Shown here piece by piece: positions 8,302 to 12,227 of a stretch of DNA of 12,227 bases. Each line of letters opens with the position of its first letter. Position 1 is the stretch's first letter. Origin of the DNA: Casimicrobiaceae bacterium (GTDB lineage Bacteria; Pseudomonadota; Gammaproteobacteria; Burkholderiales; Casimicrobiaceae); assembly GCA_955652025.1 (NCBI GenBank), contig CATPAO010000254.1, positions 1-12,227 on the forward strand, written 5' to 3'. The notes under the pieces were generated by a model. The model was not told the origin of the DNA, did not search any database, and was given only the letters and a program-made list of their open reading frames with translations. Both the position numbers and the translations under genes were made by a program.

Positions 8302-8524
8302 AGCCGCCTCCGCCGACGCCGTAGCCGCCGCCCGCGCCCTCCTTGCTGGTGTAGATGTGCTGGGTCGCCTTCGCGTCGGGCGAGTCGGCGTCGAATTGCA
8401 TCTCGCGCTTGGCGAGCTCGCCTTTTTCCCATGGCTTGGGCGGATCGAACGTCGCGCACCCGGCGGCGACGAGCAACATCGTCGGCATCGCCAGCCGCCA
8501 TACGATTCGACCCAACCTGCTCAC
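8288..8524 (-). CDS. DUF4266 small lipoprotein with Gly-rich CGCN tail
   Basis: Protein of 78 residues. A short basic N-terminus (R4, R7, R10) and a hydrophobic stretch lead to the lipobox V-A-A-G-C23, so Cys23 should be lipidated and the protein anchored in the envelope. The mature part has F-D-P-P-K-P-W-E-K-G-E-L-A, M-Q-F-D-A-D and H-I-Y-T-S-K-E-G, which fit DUF4266. It ends in a glycine-rich tail with Cys75 and Cys77 followed by a terminal Asn. The GTG start overlaps the TlpA stop by four bases (GTGA at 8521-8524), and the 3' end overlaps the DUF3570 start by 14 bases, so the three are translationally coupled. The function is unknown. The paired cysteines beside a thioredoxin-like partner suggest thiol redox or cofactor or metal binding, but this is inference. 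An automated caller could miss it because of its size and GTG start. Confidence 0.82.
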   Translation of the reverse strand: MSRLGRIVWRLAMPTMLLVAAGCATFDPPKPWEKGELAKREMQFDADSPDAKATQHIYTSKEGAGGGYGVGGGGCGCN

Positions 8525-9024
8525 CGACGCGCTTCCGTAAGCGTGCGGATCCGCTCCTCAAGCGCTGCGCGCCGCTCGTCGCGAAAGCCGACCTCGATCG
8601 CCACGACCTTGCCGTTCTTATCGATCAGGTAGGAGTTCGGCATTCCCTTGACCGCGTACGCGGTGGGCGTCGCGCCTTGCGCGTCGTACAGCACGGTGAA
8701 CTCCGCCGGCGTCTCAGCGAGAAAACGCTCTGCGTCGGCGCGCGTCTTGTCGACGTTGACCGCGACGATCGCGAGCCCCTTGCCGCCGTAGAGACGCTTC
8801 ATCGCGTTCATCCACGGAAACGAGCGGCGGCAAGGGCCACACCACGATGCCCAGAAATCGACGTAGACCACGTTGCCGCGGAGTTGATCGAGCGTGATCG
8901 TTTCGCCGGCGGCGGTTGGCAGCGCAAACGCAGGCGCCGCGTCGCCGGCGCCGACCGCTGCAGCGTCGTACGCGAAGCACAACGCGGCCGCGGCGAACGC
9001 GGCACGGAGCGCATGGGTCGTCAT
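8521..9024 (-). CDS. exported TlpA/ResA-like thioredoxin-fold protein
   Basis: Protein of 167 residues. A hydrophobic N-terminal segment (about 6-23, Ala-rich) looks like a signal peptide, so it should act in the periplasm. The AhpC/TSA-thioredoxin fold follows: APAFALPTAAGETITLDQLR (30-49), VVYVDFWASWCGPCRRSFPW with active-site Cys62 and Cys65, and the cis-proline loop GMPNSYLID (Pro129). W-C-G-P-C is the usual reducing type, as in TlpA, ResA and CcmG. It starts the four-gene set with DUF4266, DUF3570 and apbE; its TGA overlaps the DUF4266 GTG. A likely role is to keep the cysteines of the DUF4266 tail, or another envelope protein, reduced. The start is placed at ATG 9024, just before the signal peptide. 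An ATG at 9036 would add four residues (M-L-E-I), and an upstream in-frame stretch to 9108 looks non-coding. No clear Shine-Dalgarno sequence discriminates between them. Confidence 0.88.
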   Translation of the reverse strand: MTTHALRAAFAAAALCFAYDAAAVGAGDAAPAFALPTAAGETITLDQLRGNVVYVDFWASWCGPCRRSFPWMNAMKRLYGGKGLAIVAVNVDKTRADAERFLAETPAEFTVLYDAQGATPTAYAVKGMPNSYLIDKNGKVVAIEVGFRDERRAALEERIRTLTEARR

Positions 9025-9122
9025 GATTTCGAGCATCGCGGGGCGCAACGTCCACTCCCGGTCAGGTAAACACCGATTCCCCACCGCCTGTTCCACGCAA
9101 GGCGACAACGGGAAGAGACCTC

Positions 9123-10859
9123 TCAGACGTTGATGCGCTCGATGAGTGCCAGGACCTTTTGCGGCTCGACAGCGCGGCGGATCCGCTCGACCATGGCTCT
9201 TGCCACCGCGTACTCGCTTTGCAGTACGCGCTGCTTCACCGCGAGCAGGTGCGCCGGATGCATCGAGAATTGTTTGAGCCCCATGCCGAGCAGCAATCGG
9301 GTCAGCAGTGGCTCGCCGGCCATCTCGCCGCAGACGGCGATCGGGACGCCTGCCTTGTTCGCCGTGCCGATCGCGAGCGCCAGGAGCCGCACAACGGCGG
9401 GGTGCAGCGGGTCGTAGAGATGCGATACCGCTTCGTCGGCGCGGTCGACCGCGAGCGTGTATTGGATCAAGTCGTTGGTGCCGATCGAGAGAAAATCGAG
9501 CCGCGACAGGAACGCGTCCATCGCGAGCACCGCCGCGGGAATCTCGATCATGCCGCCAACGGCGATGTTGTCGTTGAACGCCATGCCCTGCTCTCGCAGG
9601 CTTTGCTTGGCGCGCGCGATCATAGCGAGCGTCTGGTCGATCTCGCCGACGGACGCGAGCATTGGCACCAGGATCTGCACGTTGCCGTAGTGCGACGCGC
9701 GCAGGATGGCGCGCAACTGGGTGATGAACAGCTTCGGCTCCGCCAGGCAGAAGCGTATGGCGCGGAGCCCGAGCGCGGGGTTCGGCGCGACGCGCGCCAA
9801 TCCGTCCAGCCCGGCTTTTTGCTTGTCGGCGCCCAGGTCGAAGGTACGAATCGTGACCGGCCTGTCCCCCATCCCCTGCGCCACCGCGCGGTAGGCCTCG
9901 AACTGCTCGTCCTCCGACGGCAACCCATCGCGGTTCAGGAACAGGAATTCGGAGCGGAACAGACCCACGCCGGACGCGCCGTTTTCGAGCGCCTGCCCGA
10001 GGTCATCCGGGAGCTCGATGTTCGCGTGCAGCTCGACCAGGATGCCGTCGAGCGTCTCCGCGGGCTTGGTGCGCAGGCGCTTCAGCTTTTGCCGCGCGAG
10101 ATCGAGCTCGTTCGACTTGAGCCGGTATTCGGCCAGCACCGCGCGGTCGGGATTGACGATGACGACATGGTTGGTGCCGTCGACGATCAGAAGCTCGCCG
10201 TCGCGGATCAGCTGCCGCGCGTTGTGCGTGGCGACAACCGCCGGCACGTTGAGGCTCCGCGCGACGATCGCGGTGTGTGACGTAACGCCGCCCAGGTCGG
10301 TCAGGAACGCGCCGTAATGATGATGCTTGAATTGGATGACGTCGGCCGGCGACAGGTCGTGCGCGACCAGGATCGTCTGCTCTTCGGCCTTCGCCGCCGG
10401 CAGCGTGCCGGGACGCCCCATCAGCCGCTTCAGCACGCGCTCGCCGACTTGCACCACATCGGCCTTGCGCTCGCGCAAGTACGAATCGTCGATCTGCTCG
10501 AACTGGTCGACGAGCACGCCCATCTGCTGCGCGAGCGCCCACTCGGCATTGCAGTGCTGCTCGGCGATGATCCTCTTCGGCGTCTCCGCGAGCGTCGGAT
10601 CGTTGAGGATCATCCAGTGCACGTCGATGAACGCGCCGAACTCGCCGGGCACGTCGTCCGCCGCCATCGCGCCGCGCAACGTTTCGAGCTCCTGCCGGAC
10701 TTCGCGGAATGCGAGCGTCAGGCGCTCGATCTCCGCCGTCACCTGTTTGGCCGAAATCGTGTAGTGGGCGACCTCGAGGAGCGCGTGCGAGACGAGCTGC
10801 GCGCGCCCGATCGCGATGCCGGCCGAGACGCCGACGCCGTGGAGCGCGAAGCTGACCAT
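9123..10859 (-). CDS. ptsI: PTS enzyme I (phosphoenolpyruvate-protein phosphotransferase)
   Basis: Cytosolic enzyme of 578 residues that autophosphorylates from phosphoenolpyruvate and passes the phosphate to HPr. The N-terminal HPr-binding domain includes DVHWMILNDP (79-88). The swivelling domain holds the phospho-histidine motif GGVTSHTAIVARS with His195. The C-terminal PEP-binding barrel shows GVGLFRSEFLFLNR (297-310), VTIRTFDLGADK (335-346), LVPM (397-400), GGMIEIP (435-441), SIGTNDLIQYTLAVDR (458-473) and the catalytic Cys510 in AVCGEMAGE. The length matches full-size EI (575 in E. coli) and all key residues are present. The start is supported by a GGGAG Shine-Dalgarno sequence seven bases upstream of the ATG; a small GC inverted repeat, CCCGC/GCGGG, touches it. 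It lies 22 bases after the second HPr gene and is the last gene of the PTS set. No clear terminator is seen in the gap that follows it. Confidence 0.97.
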   Translation of the reverse strand: MVSFALHGVGVSAGIAIGRAQLVSHALLEVAHYTISAKQVTAEIERLTLAFREVRQELETLRGAMAADDVPGEFGAFIDVHWMILNDPTLAETPKRIIAEQHCNAEWALAQQMGVLVDQFEQIDDSYLRERKADVVQVGERVLKRLMGRPGTLPAAKAEEQTILVAHDLSPADVIQFKHHHYGAFLTDLGGVTSHTAIVARSLNVPAVVATHNARQLIRDGELLIVDGTNHVVIVNPDRAVLAEYRLKSNELDLARQKLKRLRTKPAETLDGILVELHANIELPDDLGQALENGASGVGLFRSEFLFLNRDGLPSEDEQFEAYRAVAQGMGDRPVTIRTFDLGADKQKAGLDGLARVAPNPALGLRAIRFCLAEPKLFITQLRAILRASHYGNVQILVPMLASVGEIDQTLAMIARAKQSLREQGMAFNDNIAVGGMIEIPAAVLAMDAFLSRLDFLSIGTNDLIQYTLAVDRADEAVSHLYDPLHPAVVRLLALAIGTANKAGVPIAVCGEMAGEPLLTRLLLGMGLKQFSMHPAHLLAVKQRVLQSEYAVARAMVERIRRAVEPQKVLALIERINV

Positions 10860-10881
10860 CAGCGCGCTCCCGCGCCGCGGG

Positions 10882-11151
10882 TTACGCGTGTGCGCTCAGT
10901 CCGTCGCCGAGAAGCCGCAACATCGCCGCCATCGCCGCGGACTCGTCGGGACCGTCGGTCTCGACCTTGATCATGCTGCCAAAGCCGCCCGCGAGAAGCA
11001 TCACGGCGACGATGTTGCGCGCGCTGGCCCTGCGCCGTCCGCAGGTAAGCGCAACGTTGCAGCGGAACCGCGAGGCAAGCTGAACGATGCGTGCGCAGGC
11101 CCGCGCGTGCAGGCCCAGCCGATTGGTGATTTCGATTTCGCGTGTCTGCAT
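10882..11151 (-). CDS. second HPr paralogue with Asn at position 46
   Basis: HPr-like phosphocarrier of 89 residues from the chosen start. The active-site segment NRLGLHARA has His15, so it can in principle accept phosphate from EI. Aligned by eye without gaps to the neighbouring HPr, 41 of 89 positions are identical. Differences cluster at regulatory sites: the Ser46 region K-S-I-M-G is R-N-I-V-A, so the residue phosphorylated by HPr kinase in other HPr proteins is Asn. The second strand region is more basic and has cysteines at 19, 31 and 37 that the first HPr lacks. The start at 11151 (M-Q-T-R-E) aligns exactly with the first HPr. An ATG at 11166 would add M-S-D-H-V. Neither has a clear Shine-Dalgarno sequence. 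It follows a terminator-like hairpin and sits 22 bases before ptsI, so this copy, rather than the canonical one, is the immediate partner of EI in expression. Confidence 0.9.
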   Translation of the reverse strand: MQTREIEITNRLGLHARACARIVQLASRFRCNVALTCGRRRASARNIVAVMLLAGGFGSMIKVETDGPDESAAMAAMLRLLGDGLSAHA

Positions 11152-11173
11152 GACGTGATCGCTCATCGTGAGG

Positions 11174-11209
11174 AAAAAGGCCTCGGCCGCCCCCCAGCCG
11201 AGCCTCCTT
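11174..11209 (-). terminator. terminator- or attenuator-like hairpin between the two HPr genes
   Basis: On the minus strand the left arm AAGGAGGCTCGGC (11197-11209) pairs with the right arm GCCGAGGCCTTTTT (11174-11187) across a G-rich loop, with one bulged G and two G-U pairs. The end of the stem is A-U pairs over a run of five T, the form of an intrinsic terminator. It lies 8 bases before the nearer possible start of the second HPr gene, in the direction of transcription, so it would reduce or regulate transcription of the second HPr and ptsI. The left arm contains the Shine-Dalgarno-like AAGGAGG, which is hidden when the stem forms; no start codon follows it at a normal spacing. Confidence 0.6.
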
Positions 11210-11231
11210 ATTGAGCCGTCGCGTCATCGAT

Positions 11232-11285
11232 TGGTTCCGCGCTATTTATCAGATTCGGTTACGCCCACGTTACTCTTTGTTTCCA
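11232..11285 (-). promoter_or_regulatory. AT-richer intergenic patch upstream of the second HPr gene
   Basis: This part of the 135-base spacer between the HPr genes is clearly less GC-rich than its surroundings. On the minus strand it holds TGATAAATAG, partly like a -10 box, and two GTAAC pentamers eleven bases apart (11258-11262 and 11269-11273 on the plus strand as GTTAC). I find no matching -35 at normal spacing, so a promoter here is only a possibility. Confidence 0.22.
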
Positions 11286-11301
11286 AACGCGTCGCCCCAA
11301 T

Positions 11302-11571
11302 CTACGCGCCCTCGCCGAAACAGTCGCCGATCAGCGCGCACAGCGCGTCCATCGCCTGCGTCTCGTCGGGTCCGTCGATTTCCAGCGTGACCTTCGCGCC
11401 CTTGCCGGCCGCCAGCATCATCACGCCCATGATGCTTTTCGCGTTCACCTTGCGGCCGCTCCGCGAGATCTGCACGTCGCTCTGGAACTTGGCGGCCAGT
11501 TGCGTGAGCTTGGCCGAAGCGCGCGCGTGAAGCCCCAGCTTGTTGATGATTTCAACCTCGCGCTGGTGCAT
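11302..11571 (-). CDS. ptsH: HPr phosphocarrier protein, canonical copy
   Basis: Cytosolic phosphocarrier of 89 residues that receives phosphate from EI and passes it to EIIA proteins. The segment NKLGLHARASAKLTQLA carries the active-site His15, and AKSIMGVMMLAAGKG carries Ser46, the site used by HPr kinase/phosphorylase in bacteria that have it. E-I-D-G-P-D-E-T-Q-A-M (64-74) is the usual C-terminal pattern, so no family residue appears to be missing. It starts inside the end of the EIIA gene, a 20-base overlap, with no strong Shine-Dalgarno sequence, which suggests translational coupling to EIIA. It is followed by a 135-base spacer with a terminator-like hairpin. Such a spacer within this set is unusual, as HPr is commonly followed closely by EI. 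Expression may therefore favour EIIA and HPr over the downstream genes. Confidence 0.95.
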   Translation of the reverse strand: MHQREVEIINKLGLHARASAKLTQLAAKFQSDVQISRSGRKVNAKSIMGVMMLAAGKGAKVTLEIDGPDETQAMDALCALIGDCFGEGA

Positions 11572-11965
11572 ACACGGGAACCGTATCGACGTGCAGTACG
11601 CCCTCGCAGCCGCCGGACACCGCTTTCTTGATCAGCGTGTCCATCCCGTGCGTGCGGTAGGTGAACGCGCGCACAAGCATCGGGAGATTGACGCCGGCCA
11701 CGCCCTCGACGCGGCCGGGCTGCAACAATTTGACGGCCAAGTTGCAGGGCGTCGCGCCAAAGATGTCGGAGAACACGACGACGCCGTCGCCGGTGTCCAG
11801 GCGCGCGATCGCCGCCCGCGCCTGCGGAAGCAAGGCCAGCGGGTCGTCGGTGGATTTGACCCCGAGCGCGTCGAACTGCACCGGGCGTCCGCCCAGCACA
11901 TGGGTCACCGCCGTGACCAGGGCATCGCCCAGACTGTCGTGCGCAACGATCAGGACGCCGATCAT
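11552..11965 (-). CDS. PTS mannose-family EIIA domain protein
   Basis: Single-domain EIIA of the mannose type, 137 residues. The phosphorylation site is His9 in MIGVLIVAHDSLGDAL. VVVFSDIFGATPCN (62-75) is the other family hallmark, with the Asp that contacts the active site. V-N-L-P-M-L-V-R-A (92-100) follows, as usual in EIIA-Man. The length fits a stand-alone domain; no IIB, IIC or IID gene is visible. In betaproteobacteria this gene typically lies between gshB and the HPr gene, as here, and the system is considered regulatory rather than a sugar importer. The start at 11965 aligns with the family N-terminus; an upstream extension reads through intergenic sequence and is rejected. An extended -10 promoter sits about 36 bases upstream. 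The 3' end overlaps the HPr gene by 20 bases. Confidence 0.93.
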   Translation of the reverse strand: MIGVLIVAHDSLGDALVTAVTHVLGGRPVQFDALGVKSTDDPLALLPQARAAIARLDTGDGVVVFSDIFGATPCNLAVKLLQPGRVEGVAGVNLPMLVRAFTYRTHGMDTLIKKAVSGGCEGVLHVDTVPVYAPARG

Positions 11966-12000
11966 GGGGTAAGCGCCGGAGAAACCGTCTCTCGTCAATG

Positions 12001-12009
12001 ATGTTAGCA
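12001..12009 (-). promoter_or_regulatory. extended -10 promoter element for the PTS genes
   Basis: On the minus strand TGCTAACAT reads as TG-N plus a -10 hexamer TAACAT. Transcription would begin near 11994, about 29 bases before the EIIA ATG at 11965. No good -35 is seen at 17 bases, which an extended -10 can tolerate. It lies in the 115-base gap between gshB and EIIA. Confidence 0.35.
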
Positions 12010-12015
12010 CGCGCC

Positions 12016-12055
12016 CTTCACCGCGCCGCGCGGGCAGACGGAGCACGGCGCGAAG
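12016..12055 (-). terminator. GC-rich hairpin after gshB, possible terminator
   Basis: On the minus strand CGCGCCG and CGGCGCG form a perfect 7-base stem with a 17-base loop. Outside a short bulge, CTT pairs with AAG. It begins 26 bases after the gshB stop. There is no T run, so it is at best a weak or Rho-assisted terminator, or only an RNA structure before the EIIA promoter. Confidence 0.25.
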
Positions 12056-12080
12056 CGGCCGGCGGGTGAGGGGGTGACAA

Positions 12081-12227
12081 TTATTTGCTGCCGATCGTCT
12101 TCAGCAATGCGTCCGCGAACAGGCCCGCGACGTCGAATCCGGTCTGCTCCGCGATCTCGACGAAGCATGTGGGGCTCGTCACGTTGATCTCGGTCAGGCA
12201 CGGACCGATCACGTCGATGCCGGTGAC
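12081..12227 (-). CDS. gshB: glutathione synthetase, C-terminal end (5' end outside window)
   Basis: The minus-strand frame is open from the window edge to TAA at 12081-12083 and encodes 48 residues. It begins V-T-G-I-D-V-I-G and contains [11 protein letters not shown], the C-terminal ATP-grasp segment highly conserved in GshB, whose Asn binds Mg-ATP and whose following Ser/Thr-rich loop lines the glutathione site. The tail [19 protein letters not shown] fits the family end. GshB joins glycine to gamma-glutamylcysteine with ATP to make glutathione. Its placement upstream of EIIA, HPr and EI is the normal betaproteobacterial order. Because the start is missing, ORF callers that require a start codon would overlook it. 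Confidence 0.93.
   Translation of the reverse strand, partial: VTGIDVIGPCLTEINVTSPTCFVEIAEQTGFDVAGLFADALLKTIGSK

Noticed and set aside
9037..9122. ECF-sigma-type promoter or ptsI terminator in the ptsI-TlpA gap
   Set aside because: GGAAC occurs on the minus strand, but no -10 partner lies at ECF spacing. No stem with a T run is visible.
9159..10280. Plus-strand open frame of 373 codons opposite ptsI
   Set aside because: Mirror frame of a full-length, motif-complete enzyme I; its composition is that of a shadow.
1..12227. Mobile elements, CRISPR, tRNA or rRNA genes
   Set aside because: No transposase or integrase motif, no regularly spaced repeats, and no tRNA- or rRNA-like segment was found by eye on either strand.

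Overview
This is a GC-rich chromosomal segment that reads like a betaproteobacterium (Burkholderiales or a relative). The evidence is the gene order gshB, mannose-type EIIA, HPr, EI, the MetX/MetW route of methionine synthesis, and the metX-metW-AmpG-like neighbourhood. The lineage is inferred from family knowledge and no search was run. I see no rRNA, tRNA, CRISPR array, insertion sequence or phage gene. Coding density is very high, and every gene except the first lies on the minus strand.

Layout from left to right. (1) 1-1671, plus strand: 3' part of a YheS-type ABC-F ATPase, whose N-terminus lies outside the window. (2) 1702-4213, minus: a tightly overlapping set read in the order AmpG-like permease, SAM methyltransferase, DUF3052 protein. 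(3) 4302-6119, minus: one open reading frame encoding a MetX homoserine acyltransferase fused to MetW, with its own sigma70-like promoter. (4) 6215-9024, minus: a compact four-gene set read TlpA-like thioredoxin, DUF4266 lipoprotein, DUF3570 outer-membrane barrel, ApbE FMN transferase. (5) 9123-11965, minus: a phosphotransferase cascade read EIIA, HPr, second HPr, EI. (6) 12081-12227, minus: the 3' end of gshB.

Three points stand out. First, the DUF3570 barrel carries D-S-M-S-G-A-S, an exact match to the ApbE flavinylation consensus, and a second near-match eleven residues later. Together with the thiol oxidoreductase and a lipoprotein ending in a glycine-rich Cys-Gly-Cys-Asn tail, this suggests an envelope redox system in which the barrel itself receives covalent FMN. 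Second, there are two tandem HPr genes. Both keep His15, but the second has Asn in place of regulatory Ser46, and a strong terminator-like hairpin separates the two. Third, MetX and MetW are a single polypeptide with no internal start codon at the junction.

Likely division of labour: the phosphorelay EI -> HPr -> EIIA has no sugar permease here and is probably regulatory. MetXW acylates homoserine for methionine synthesis, GshB completes glutathione, and the TlpA/DUF4266/DUF3570/ApbE set acts at the envelope. Functions are assigned from motifs read by eye.
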